Positions 45,880 through 56,728 of a DNA stretch of 64,000 nt are shown here, piece by piece. Under the pieces are notes generated by a model. That model did no database searches. It worked only from the letters and a program-made list of their open reading frames with translations, and was not told the origin of the DNA. The translations under genes and the position numbers were made by a program. Each line of letters begins with the position of its first letter. Positions within the stretch are counted from its first letter, which is position 1. The DNA comes from Elephas maximus indicus (taxonomy: Eukaryota; Chordata; Mammalia; Proboscidea; Elephantidae): assembly GCF_024166365.1 (NCBI RefSeq), contig NC_064826.1:61955001-62019000 (forward strand), in the 5' to 3' direction.

Positions 45880-46320
45880 GTGGATTATTTGCTTTTTTTA
45901 TAATTTCTTTGTCACTTTTCGCTTCCATTAGCATATACTTTTTAAAATGAAAACTATACCCATATTCACAGAGAAAAAATATAAAGATGTCGTGTCTCTC
46001 CAAATCAATCTCTATATTCAGCATAGTTCCTCCAGTCAAAATTACACCAGGGTTTTTCATGGATCTTAAAAGATGGATTCTAAAATTGATGTAGAAGTGT
46101 AAATATTCAAGAATAGCCAAGACAAATCCTAGAAAAATCAAAATGGGGGCAGTTTTCCCTATTTAATATCAAGACTTACTACAGTCTCATAATAGATGGT
46201 ATGATTTTAATGCAAAGGTGGACAAATAGGTCAACAGAACTTAATGGAAGTTGCAAAACAGATCCAGACCCTTGCAAAATTTTGGGATGTTGTGGAAGAG
46301 GTTCTAAAATTCCATATTAA
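45880..46320 (+). mobile_element. L1 ORF2 fragment, decayed
   Basis: Text such as AGAATAGCCAAGACAAATCC and CTTACTACAGTCTCATAATA is typical of the L1 ORF2 region. The frame is broken. Confidence 0.65.
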
Positions 46321-46324
46321 TAAT

Positions 46325-46630
46325 ACTTAATGAGCCTCTACTACATTCCAGGCATTGTTAGGCATTGGAATATAACACTGAATAAAAATATACAATAAAG
46401 AAGAAAATTATATTTTAGAGTAGTTAGACAAACATTAAATAAATAAGATAGGCAAATCTATAACGTAGAGGTGAGTGGTATGAAGGAAATTAAAAATTAA
46501 AGCATGGAAACAGATCTCTCAGACATGGGGTATGGGTGCTGTTTTTATATGGGGCAAGTCAGAGAGGACCATTCTGGTGAGGTAATATTTGAGCAGACTT
46601 GAGTGAAATGAGCAAAGAGATCAACAAGAC
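46325..46630 (-). mobile_element. L2 3' fragment
   Basis: Complement of L2: GAGCCTCTACTACATTCCAG, GAGAGGACCATTCTGGTGAG. It is flanked by L1 pieces. Confidence 0.7.
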
Positions 46631-46639
46631 AAGTTTACA

Positions 46640-47170
46640 GTGTTCAATAAATGCTTTCTGGGACAATTGGCTTTTGATATTGGGGGTAGAAGGTTAGAGA
46701 ATCCCTATCTTTAATTAAAAAAAAAAAAACCTCCTGATTGGCTAAATACATGCTTATAAAAATAAAATAGGATCATGAGATAAGGAAGGACTTTTAATGA
46801 AGACAAAAATACGTAGGAAAAGATTGATAAATCTGATTATTTGTTTTATACAGAGGTTACCAATATAATGGCTTAAGGACTAGAACCAGATATTTGCAAC
46901 ATATATTTAATAACAAAGGATTAGTATCAAGACTGTGTAAAGAATACTTATGTAAGAAGAGATCCAAAAAACATAAAAATGAACAAAAGATAATGAACAG
47001 ACACTTGTCTCAGAACAGGAAACCAAAATGGCCAAAAAACATGAAATGATACTTTCAGTCTTACAAATTGGTATCATAATAAAATAGCATTTTATACTCA
47101 TCAAATTGGCATAATAAGTCTGACAATAAAAGCATGTTGTTGAGGATGTGGAAAGATACATACTTACGCT
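46640..47170 (+). mobile_element. L1 ORF2 fragment, decayed
   Basis: Continues the same type of L1 after the L2 block (GGACAATTGGCTTTTGATAT, AGAACCAGATATTTGCAACA, TTGAGGATGTGGAAAGATA). It may be one element with the piece at 45880. Confidence 0.65.
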
Positions 47171-47263
47171 GCTGATAGCAGTGTAAATTCATACAATTAA
47201 AACATCAAAAATAATTCGGTAAAATTTGTATGATGTATATATTTACAACAATGCAAAAAAAAA

Positions 47264-47816
47264 AAAAGAGTAGCGGCTGAGGCTGCTTATGTATACCCAA
47301 AAACCTTATGGGATTTGGTTCCTTGAAGATTTAGGGTCATGTCTTATGGGACATCCCAGTTAATTGGCCCAATAACATGTTTAGTGCTCCTGTTCTACTG
47401 GAATCGGCTCAACAGCAACAGGTTGGGTTGTTTTTGTTTTTTTTGGTTCTACCTCCTTGTGTGTTGCTAGAGCCTGGGGTCTTAAAAGCTTGCAAGCTGC
47501 CATCCAAGACACAACAGTTGGTCTCAGTTCACATGGAGCAACAGAGGAAGAAGAGTCAGGAATTGGAGGAGGATATATTATGTGTGGCTGATTGCCTCCA
47601 TGAACAACTGCCTTCTTTGCCATGAGACCAGAATTGGATAGTGCCTGGCTACCATTACTGAACATTTTGAACAAAGATTCTACAAAAGAACCCTGTTCAA
47701 AAGGGGGAAAATGTAAAACAGAACTTCAAATTCTCATGAACTCCAGTTATCCTGGAGCTATGAAGGCCATATGAACCCCTGAAACTGTTATCCTGAGATA
47801 ATCTTCAAACCTTAAA
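47264..47816 (+). mobile_element. L1 3' UTR fragment
   Basis: It is the reverse complement of 52800-53290 in the large antisense L1 (shared GGTCTTAAAAGCTTGCAAGC, ATCCTGGAGCTATGAAGG). Both therefore belong to one L1 family. Confidence 0.8.
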
Positions 47817-47870
47817 CCGAACCTTTGATCTTTAGGTTAGCAGCTAATAACTACTGAGTAACCAGGGCTC
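47817..47870 (-). mobile_element. AfroSINE head fragment
   Basis: CTTTAGGTTAGCAGCTAATA and GAGTAACCAGGGCTCC are the complement of a SINE head. Confidence 0.6.
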
Positions 47871-47889
47871 CAAATGGGAACATCGCCAT

Positions 47890-48078
47890 AAAAAACCATT
47901 GCCATCCAGTAGTAACCCTATAGAACAGAGTAGAATGGCCCTACTGGCTTTTCGAGGCTGTAAGTTTTTATGGAAGCAGGCTGCCACATGTTTCTCCAGC
48001 AGAGCAGTTGGTAGGTTCGAACTGCCAACCTTTCGGTTAGCAGCTGAGTGCTTTAACCACTGTGCCATCAGGGCTCCT
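47890..48078 (-). mobile_element. AfroSINE
   Basis: Complement, CCATTGCCATCCAGTAGTAA to GTGCCATCAGGGCTCC. Confidence 0.92.
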
Positions 48079-48264
48079 TAATGTGAACATAGTGTAGTAC
48101 AATTTTATTTGTTTTATTTCTAAAACAGACAAAAGAGAGGTGTAGGGAGGGGATAATGAGCTGAAGCAAAAATAAGACAAGATGATAGTTTTTGTTAATT
48201 TGGGTTCTGAGTACATAGTGTTTCTTAGATTATTCTTTACATTTCTCTACATTTAAAAAATTAT

Positions 48265-48410
48265 TTTTAAACAAAAATAAAAGATGAGGCAGTAGTAGCT
48301 ATACCAGATATCAAAATTTACTGTAAATAAAGTTGAAGTAATGAAAACACTGTGCTACGTTCTTAGAAAAGTAGATCAGTGCAACAGAATGATGGGAAAA
48401 AAAATTAGAC
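48265..48410 (+). mobile_element. L1 ORF2 scrap
   Basis: GCTATACCAGATATCAAAAT and GTAATGAAAACACTGTG are typical L1 ORF2 text. The piece is short and diverged. Confidence 0.55.
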
Positions 48411-48559
48411 TTTAGCTCATATAATTTCTTAAACTAAAATTTCATGTATTTTCCCCCCTTCGCAGTTAGTATTTGGACTATTAATTTATGACTATTAGAA
48501 GTTAAATAATTTGACTTGTCATTTTAAAATTTCTAATGCACGTATACCTTCACTTTAAG

Positions 48560-48773
48560 AATGATTTAAGGCTACAGATGGAAGCCCAACGCATATGCCT
48601 CTCCCTGGTTTACTCAACTCATGTGGATCAGGTTCGTGAATATATGGAAAATGAAAAAGATAAAGCTCTTTGCAGTCTTAAAGAGGAACTTATTTCCGCT
48701 CAAGAGGAAATGATCAAGGAACTTCAGAAAATACACCAGTTAGAGCTACAGAATATAAAAACAGAAGAAACAG
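48560..48773 (+). CDS. AKAP9: AKAP9 coding exon 9
   Basis: Encodes residues 1108-1178 plus the first base of the next codon (phase 1 exit), from NDLRLQMEAQRICLSLVYST to the ETEET-like end IKTEET. Acceptor CTTTAAG, donor GTAAAT. It is nearly identical to human, but human continues at this junction with a segment beginning GDEGKPL that I do not find downstream. Here the next recognisable exon is the one that follows that segment in human. Confidence 0.94.
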
Positions 48774-49917
48774 GTAAATGGTTCTGACAAAATCATAAGT
48801 ACCTTGAGGCAAATAAGTATGACATAAGCCCATCTCACTGTTTTGTTATTATGGAACCCATAGAGGAAGGCAGCTGTGTATCCCAGTCCTGGGGTCTTTT
48901 ATTCATATAATCACTGGACGTTCATTTAGTGCCCGAGGAAGCTAAAATCACTGAAGCCACAATCCAGTGGGAAAGCATATTTGAAGAAAATCTAACTATT
49001 AGAAAACAACAGCACAATTTCTGTAATAGCAGAATGAATAGAGAGACTGGAAGGAGAGGAGAAAAGTCTAGTGCCTCCTGGGAGGGTTAGTTATGGTGAC
49101 TGTGGGCAGGAACAGGGAGATTGGAATCTTAGAGAAGACTTTGGCGTCTAAAGGACAGAAGTATGAGATACTGCATCTTGGAGAATTGAGAGTTCAGGAT
49201 GTATGAGAAAGTAGGAGGGTTTAAACCAGGATGATAGGCAGGATCTTGATCAGAAAAAGCTTTATATGACCTGGATGAAGCATGCTTAAGCTTTATGCTG
49301 TTGGTGATAAAACAGACTGCCTGATTTTAAACAGGGGAGGTGGCTTCGATTTCTTTAAGATAATACATTGGAATTAATTGGGGGAGGCAGGATTCGTGGT
49401 GGGAAGTCCAATTAAGCAACTTTGGCAGTAATTCTGATAAACAATAAGATATTGAATGAACTAAGACAGTGTCATTGAGGAGGGAAGGAAAGAGTTGAAG
49501 AGGTAGGCTGTAGTCTACAGGTGATTTTAGCAGTCAGAGGGGGAGGGACTGAGCATGATTCCAGATTTCTGGCTTGTGTAACTGGATAGAGAGTATTTCT
49601 AGTCACCAACAATTATAGAACAAGTTACCGCTTCTTACATTCTATGATTCTAAATTGTTTTAAAGACATAACATTGGTAGGTTTAGGAGTACTACAGTCA
49701 TGAGTATAGAAGATATAATCTTGAATTGTGTTATTTGTATTTTCTGGTTTTCATCAGTTAGAATGAGGGTAAACTGAAATCTGAGCTATTACCACTTGAA
49801 AACATTTCTTTCCAAAGAAAAATGAATATTCTCTGCAAAAAAAAAAAAAAGTGATTATGGTATTTCAGTAAGAAAATTGTATTGAAATGTACGTTTTCTT
49901 TTATTCATATAACTTAG
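48774..49917 (+). other. AKAP9: AKAP9 intron 9 (site where a human exon is absent)
   Basis: GTAAAT to AACTTAG, 1,144 bases. Both flanking exons are phase 1 at this intron. In human about 140 codons (starting GDEGKPL, ending NLEDI) lie between these two blocks. Reading this intron in all + frames I find no such peptide. From about 48950 to 49640 it is L2-like sequence. Confidence 0.8.
48950..49640 (-). mobile_element. L2 internal fragment in intron 9
   Basis: Resembles the complement of L2 internal sequence (TATATGACCTGGATGAAGC, TTTTAAACAGGGGAGGTGG, GGCTTGTGTAACTGGATAG). It occupies most of the intron where a human exon would be expected. Confidence 0.55.
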
Positions 49918-50113
49918 ATGCCAATCATAAAAACAAGTTATCTCTGCAAGATATCAAAAAAATGAAACAACTTGAAGAACAAGTTCAAGAATTAGAAAAC
50001 CTCACATCCTCTTTGCAGCAACAATTGAAAGAAACGGAAGAAAACTATGGAGCAGAGATCCATTCCTTGCAGGAGAGGCTTCAGGCTGTTAGTGAGTCCT
50101 CTCTTCAGCCAAG
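49918..50113 (+). CDS. AKAP9: AKAP9 coding exon 10
   Basis: Enters in phase 1 (G|AT = Asp) and exits after two bases of a codon (AG|C = Ser). It covers residues 1179-1244: DANHKNKLSLQDIKKMKQLE to SLQPS, acceptor AACTTAG, donor GTATCT. Coiled coil with a Gln-rich run (SSLQQQLKETEENY). It corresponds to human DVNHKSKLSS and beyond. Because both exons are phase 1 at the junction, direct joining to exon 9 keeps the frame. Confidence 0.93.
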
Positions 50114-50408
50114 GTATCTATCTGCTTATAATTTCATCCAACAGTATTTGTAGCTCTGTAATATTCATAGGAATCGTGGTGGTTTTAAGGAAAAAAAGTA
50201 GCTAAAGCAAAGTTCCTTGAAAGAGGTAGAATGTAGTAGTATGAAGAAATAAGATAATTCTGTATTCTTTGAAATGTATAAAATGTCAGTGTAAACCAGA
50301 CATTTTATTATAGGAATTTTGCTATGTTTACGTAAAGATGCTGATTGTTTATAATCTGTCAGATTAAATTAGGTGGTTTGTGTGCATTTGTTGTTTATCT
50401 TATGTCTA

Positions 50409-50584
50409 ACCAAAAAAAAAACCCAAACCCAGTGCCATCGAGTCAATTCTGACTCATAGTGACTCTATAGGACAGAATATAACTGCCCTGTAGAGTTTCC
50501 AGGGAGCGCCTGGCGGATTCGAACTGTTGACCCTTTGGTTAGCAGCCGTAGCACTTAACTACTACGCCACCAGGGTTTCCTATT
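50409..50584 (-). mobile_element. AfroSINE, 9-base TSD
   Basis: Flanked by TTATGTCTA at 50400-50408 and 50585-50593. Confidence 0.95.
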
Positions 50585-50683
50585 TTATGTCTAGTCTTCG
50601 TTAATTTGCTGTGGGTAATATATAAAGTATGATCCTGCCAGTCATGACTAGACTTCCTCCACTTCGTTGTCTAATGATCAAGA

Positions 50684-50893
50684 AGTCCCTGGGTGGGGCA
50701 GAGGGTTAAGTGCTGGGCAGCTAACCAAAAGGTTGGTGGTTTGAACCTACCAAGAGGAGCCTCAGAAGAAAGGGCTGGCAAACTGCTCCCGAAAGGTCAC
50801 AGCCATGAAAACCCTGTGGAGGGCAGTTCTCTGAAACAGGTGGGGTTGCCATTTGTCAGAACTGACACCATGGCAAGTGGTTTGTGTTGTTTA
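50684..50893 (+). mobile_element. AfroSINE, old
   Basis: GTCCCTGGGTGGGGCAGAGG to CATGGCAAGTGGTTTG. Confidence 0.85.
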
Positions 50894-51067
50894 TTTTTTA
50901 TAAATAGCTCCATGTCATACAGTTTAAAGGAGGCTATGAAATGGCACAAAATTTAATGATATGTTAAAATACTCTATCATTAAATTGTGTTATTTTACTT
51001 TCAAGTGGAAAAAGCAGTCAAAATATTTTTTAGTTTACAATACTTATAACCCTTGACCCCAATATAC

Positions 51068-51257
51068 AAGGAGCCTTGGTGATGCTAACTGAAAGGTTGA
51101 TGGCTCAAGCCCACCCAGCAGCTCCGTAGGAGAGAGACCTGGCAATCTGCTCCAATAAAGATTATAGCCTAGAAAACCTTATGGGACAGTTCTGCTCTGT
51201 CTCGTGGGGTTGCTATGAGTTGAAATCAACTCAGTAATACCTAACAGCAACAACCCC
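51068..51257 (+). mobile_element. AfroSINE, old subfamily with AAC tail
   Basis: AAGGAGCCTTGGTGATGC; tail ACCTAACAGCAACAACC. It ends less than 90 bases before exon 11. Confidence 0.85.
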
Positions 51258-51343
51258 AATACACATTTTTTGCGGGTTATAAATTTGGATTAATAGCAAA
51301 ACACACAATTCTAATTCTTTTGCACTTTTTAATTTGTGTTTAG

Positions 51344-51440
51344 CTTCTCTGTTGATTCAGTGGTAATTGCTGAATCTGATGTACGGAAAACAATTCACCC
51401 TGGAAGTTGTCTTCAACAGAATGTTGATGGTACCGTAGAG
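51344..51440 (+). CDS. AKAP9: AKAP9 coding exon 11
   Basis: One base completes the Ser codon, then 32 codons follow (FSVDSVVIAESDVRKTIHPG to VDGTVE), giving residues 1244-1276 and a phase 0 exit. Acceptor GTTTAG. Donor GAG|GTATTA is weak at +4 to +6. Its length (97) is not a multiple of three, so skipping it would shift the frame. It matches human LPVDSVVITESDAQ and beyond. Confidence 0.92.
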
Positions 51441-51544
51441 GTATTATATCTTTAAACTGTTATATACATTGACCTGTTTGTTTTTCATGCTATCATTTTT
51501 ATGTCTGTGGTTTACTAATTATCCCATAAATATGTTAGTTTGTT

Positions 51545-51828
51545 GTACTGTGGGGGCTTACCTGTTGCTGTGATGCTGAAAGCTATGCCACCAGTATTCA
51601 AATACCAGTAGGGTCACCCATAGGGGACAGGTTTCAGCTGAGCTTCCATACTAAGACAGACTAGGAAGAAGGACCTGGTGGTCCACTTCTGAAAAGAATT
51701 AACCAGTGAAAACCTTACTTAATAGCAGAATGGGCTCAAGCATAACAATGATTGTGAGGCTGGCACAGGACCGGGCAGTGTTTCATTCGGAACCAACTCT
51801 ACAGTACCTAACAACAACAACAATAAAT
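51545..51828 (+). mobile_element. RTE/BovB-type LINE, 3' fragment
   Basis: Ends in ACCTAACAACAACAACAAT like the other RTE copies. The upstream part (GCTGAAAGCTATGCCACC onward) resembles another segment of the same LINE, so an internal deletion is likely. It starts about 100 bases after exon 11. Confidence 0.7.
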
Positions 51829-51957
51829 ATGTAGTTGCTGACAAGTAAGCTTAAGTATGAGGGTAATACCTTACATAAAAGACCCAGAAGAATATATGAG
51901 TAAGGTAATTTAAAGTATTTTTGTAGCATAGAAAAAATACAAAGTTAGATTTTAAGG

Positions 51958-52490
51958 TTTTTTTTTAATTGTACTTTAGTTTACAGAACAAACTAGTTTC
52001 TGATTAAACAGTTAGTACACATATTGTTTTATGACATTGGTTAACAACCCCACGACATGTCAACACTCTCCCTTCTCAGGCCTGGGTTCCCTATTACCAG
52101 TTTTACTGTTTGCTCCTGCATTCCAGGCCCTGCCTCTTTAGTCTTGCTTTATTCCATGGACCTGTTAAATCTGTGGCTGAAGGGTGAACCTCAGGAGTGA
52201 CTTCATTTCTGAGCTGAAAGGGTATCCGGAGGCCATACTCTCAGGGTTTCTCCAGTCTCTGTCATGCATGCAAGTCTGGTGTTTCTTTTTGAGTTAGAAT
52301 TTTGTTCCGTATTTTTCTCCAGCTCTGTCCGGGGCCCTCTATTGTGACCTCTGTGAAAGCAGTCGGTGGTAGCCGGACACCATCTAGTTGTACTGGACTC
52401 ATTCTGGTGGAGGCCATGGTAAATGTGGTCCATTAATCCTTTGGACTGACCTTTCCCTTGTATCTTTAGTTTTCTTCATTCTTCAGATCT
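51958..52490 (-). mobile_element. L1 3' end
   Basis: Complement of the 3' UTR of the copy at 31838-33050, beginning with the T-run that is its poly-A. It lies head-to-tail against the larger L1 that starts at about 52497. Confidence 0.85.
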
Positions 52491-55400
52491 GAAGGGTTTT
52501 TTTGATTTTTTTTTAATTGTTGTTGAGAATATACACAGCAAAACGTACACTAATTCAACAGTTTCTACATGTACCATTTAGTGACATTGATTACATTCTT
52601 CATGTTTTGCAACCATTCTCACCTTCCTCTTCTAAGTTGTTCCTCCCCCATTAACATAAATTCACTGCCTCTAGGGTTCCTATCTAATCCTTCAAATTAC
52701 TCTTGTCACTTTGATCCCATATAGATAGTTCTTAAAAGAGCATATTGTTTAAGGCAAACATTTTTTGCTGTCAGGCTAAACTCTTGTTCACTTTTAAGAA
52801 GACCTCAGGGGATATTTTTGGTTTAAGGTTGAAAGATTATCTCAGGAGTTTCAGAGGTTCATCCAGCCTTCATGGCTCCAGGATATCTGTTGTCTATGAG
52901 AATTTGAAATGCTGTGCTACATTTCCCTCTTTTGATCAGGATTCTTCTATAGAATCTTTGATCAAAATGTTCAGTAATGGTAGCCAGGCACCATCCAGTT
53001 CTTCTTGTCTCATGGCAAAGGAGCCACACATACCGTATCCTCCTTCTATTCCTGACTCCTCTTTCTCTGTTGCTCCATGCGAATTGAGACCAATTTTGTG
53101 TCTTAGAGGGCTGCTTGCAAGCTTTTAAGACCCAGGCTGTATGCAACAAACTAGGAGATAGAACAGAAGCACTAAACATGTTATTAGGCCAGGTAACTGG
53201 GATATCCCATAAACCATAACCCTAAACCTCCAAACCAAGGAACCAAATCCGAAGAGGTTTTTGGTTGGACATAATAAGCAGCCTCAGTAGCTACCTTTTT
53301 TTTGTTGTTGACATTGTAAATATATGTATCATACAGCTTTTGCCAATTCAGCTTTTTACAAGTGTACAGTTTATTAACAGCAATTACAATAATTGCTGTG
53401 CTGCCCTATCCTTATTCAGTGTGAGATTTCCATCACCCACCTCCCTCTACCCCTGGTAACCACTAATAAATTTTGTTCTCTATGCATTTGTCTTCTCTTG
53501 TATTTTTAAATAAGTGAGGTTATACAATATTTGCCCTCTTGTGCTTGACTTATTTCACTCAGTGTAATGTCTTCCATCTCCATCCATATCGTAACACGTA
53601 TCAAGACTTCATCTCTCCTACTGATTGAGTAGTATTCCATTGTATGTATATACCACATTTTGTTTATCCATTCATCTCCCGATGGTCATGAGGTTGTTTC
53701 CACCTTTTGGCTTTTGTGACTAGTGTAGCAGTAAACTTTGGTGAGCAAGTCTCTGTTTGAGTCTCTGCTTTCAAGTCTTTTGTGTGTATACCTAGGAGTG
53801 GAATACTGGGTCATATGGTAGTTCTATATTTATGTTTTTGGGGAACCGCTGCACTGCGCTCCACAACAGCTGTGCCATTTTGCATTCCCACCAGCAATAG
53901 GTAAGGGTTCCAGTTTTCCCACACCCTTGTCAGCATTCGTTAGTTTTTTGTTTTTTTTTTTAAGCTTAGCCATGCTAGTGGGAGTGAAATGCTGTCCCAT
54001 TTTAGTTTTGATTTGCATCTCTATGATGGCTAATGACACTGAGCATCTTTTCATGTGTTTGGTGCCCATTTTAATGTCCTCTTTGGTGAAATGTTTATCA
54101 AAGTCCTTTGCCCATTTTATGATTGGGTTATTTGTCTTTTTGTTGTTTTGTTGTCAAAGTTTTATGTATTTTTTTGTTATTACATTCTTGTCAGATATAA
54201 GTTTCCAAATGTATTCTTCCAGTCAGTAGCTTATCTTTTCACTTTTTTGGTAAAGTCTTTTGGTGAACAAAAGTTTTTAATTTTTATGAGGTTCCATTTA
54301 TTTATTTTGTCTTCTGCTGTTTGTGCTTTTGTTATTATGTTAGATAGTCCATTGTTAAAAGCTAGGCCTGACAGCATTGCCCCTGCTTTTTCTTCTAACA
54401 GTTTTATGGTTTTAGTTTGCACATTTAGATCCTTAATCCATTTTGAATTTGTTTTTGTGTATGATGTAAGGCATGGATCCTGTTTCATTTTTCTGCATGT
54501 GGGAATCCAATTTTCACAGCACCATTTATTGAAGTGACTCTTCTTTCCCTGTTGAATGAAGCTAGTGCCCTAGTAAAAAATCAGCTGACCATAGAGATGT
54601 GGGTTTATTTCTGAACTTTCTGTTGTAGTCCATTGGTCTGTGTGTCTGTTACACAAGTACCAGGCTGTTTTGATTACTGTGGCTGTATCCCAAACCAAAC
54701 CACTTGTTGCAGTTGATATACAGCAGTATAGTATGTTTTAAAATCAGGAAATGTGAGTCATCCTACTTTATTCTTCTCTTTCAGCATTGCTTTAGCTATT
54801 TGGGGCTTCTTGCCATTCCATATAAAGTTGAGGATTGGTTTTTCTATTTCTGTAAAGAAGGCTTTTGGAATTTTGATTGGGATTGCATCAAATCTGTACA
54901 TTGCTTTGGGTAGTACTGACATTTTAACAATAGTAAGTCCTACAATCCATGAACATGGAAGATCTTTCCATTTATTTCAGTCTTCTTTAATCTCTTTCAA
55001 CAGTGTTGTATAGTTTTCATTGTATAAGTCCTTCACATCTCTGGTTAGATTTATTCCTAGGTATTTTAATTCTCCTAGATGCTATTGGGAATATAATTGT
55101 TTTTCTAATTTCCCTTCCAGGTTTCTCATTGCTCATGTATAGAAACCCATCTGATATTTGTGTGTTGACCTTGTGCCCTGCAACTTCTCCTAAGTTCCTC
55201 TATTAGCTCTAGAAATTTTCTTGTGGACCCTTTGGGATTTTCTATATGTAAATCATATCATCAGTGAATAGAGATAATTTTACTTTTTCTTTTCTAATCT
55301 GGATCCCTTTTATTTCTTTTTCTTGTCTTATTGCTCTGGCTAAAATTTCTAATACAATATTGAATGGAACTGGTGAGAGTGGGCACCTAGTTTGTTCTTC

Positions 55401-56351
55401 TCTTCCTAGTTTTTGGAGTTATTGAGTTAGGTTGTTAATTTGAGATCTTTCTTCTTTTTTCTGCGTAGGCTATAAGTTTCCCTCTGAGTACTGCCTTCCC
55501 TGCATCCCATACGTTTTGTATGTTGTGCTTTCATTTGACTCTAGGAAATTTGTGATTTCTCTTTTGATTTCTTCCTTGACCCATTGGTAATTTAATAGTG
55601 TGTTTTTTAATTTCCATATGTTTGTGTATTTTCTAGGTTTTTTTCCTTTTATTGATTTCTAGCTTCACTCCACTGTGGTCAGAGAAAATACTTTGTATAA
55701 TTCAGTCTTTTGAAATTGCTTTGTAACCTAACGTGTGCTCTGTCCTGGAGAATAATCCATGTACAGTGGAGCAGAATGTGCATTGGGTTGTTTTTGGGTG
55801 GAGTGTTCTGTATATATATCTGTAAGTCTAGTTGCTTTATAATGTCATTCAGGTCCTCTGTTTCCATGTTGATCTTCTTTCTAGATGTTCTGTCCAGTAT
55901 TCAAAGTGGTGTCTTGAAGTCTCCAACTATTACTGTAGTACTATCTGTTTCTATCAGTGTTTACTTTATATATTTAGGTACCCTGATGTTGGGTGCGAAT
56001 GTATTTATGTCATTAAATCTTCTTTATTAATTGATGCTTTTATCATTATATAATGTCTATCTTTATGTCTTCTAACAGATTTTATCTTAATGTCTACTTT
56101 GTGTGATATTAAGATTGCCAACCTAGCTCTTTTGGCTGTTATTTGCATGGAATATTTTTTCTATCCTTTCACTTTCAACTTACTTGTGTCCTTGGGTTTA
56201 AGGTATGTCTCCTGTAAACAGCATATTGTTGGATCATTTTTTTCAAATCCATTCAGCCACTCTCTGCCTTTTGTTTGAAGTGTTTAGTCCATTCATGTTC
56301 ACCGTCATTACTCTTAAGATGTGACTTACTTCTGTCATTTTGTTGTTATTC

Positions 56352-56378
56352 CGTGTGTGTGTGTGTGTGTGTGTGTGT
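56352..56378 (+). repeat. GT microsatellite inside the L1
   Basis: About 13 GT units within the antisense L1. Confidence 0.9.
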
Positions 56379-56554
56379 CTTAAGCCTCCTTTTTCTTTAT
56401 CCTTTACTGCTGCTTGCTTTTGTATTTTGTTTATTGTAGTGAGACTTTTTGGTTCCCTTCTTTCCTTTTCTGTATGTTTTTTAATATATTTTCTTAGTGG
56501 TTACCATGAATATTACATTTAACAGCTTGTATTTGTACTATTCTGTGGTAAGTT

Positions 56555-56728
56555 AGAAACCCTGGTGGCGTAGTGGTTATAAGAGCTACACCTGCTCGCC
56601 AAAAGGTCAGCAGTTCGAATCCACCAGGCGCTCCTTGGAAACCATGTGGGGCACTTCTACTCTCTCCTATAGGGTCACCATGAGTTGGAATCAACTCGAT
56701 AGCAATGAGTTTGGTTTTTTTGGTTTTA
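56555..56728 (+). mobile_element. AfroSINE nested in the antisense L1, 9-base TSD
   Basis: Flanked by TGGTAAGTT at 56546-56554 and 56729-56737. Confidence 0.95.

Larger units (their letters stand above)
43774..48559 (+). other. AKAP9: AKAP9 intron 8
   Basis: GTATGT to CTTTAAG. Stretch 43774-44500 shows nothing recognisable. From 44500 it is a mosaic of L2, RTE, L1 and SINE pieces listed separately. Stretch 45110-45800 shows nothing clear. Confidence 0.85.

Noticed and set aside
54055..54537. Open frame of 160 codons on the + strand
   Set aside because: It is the antisense of L1 ORF2 sequence, a common artefact.
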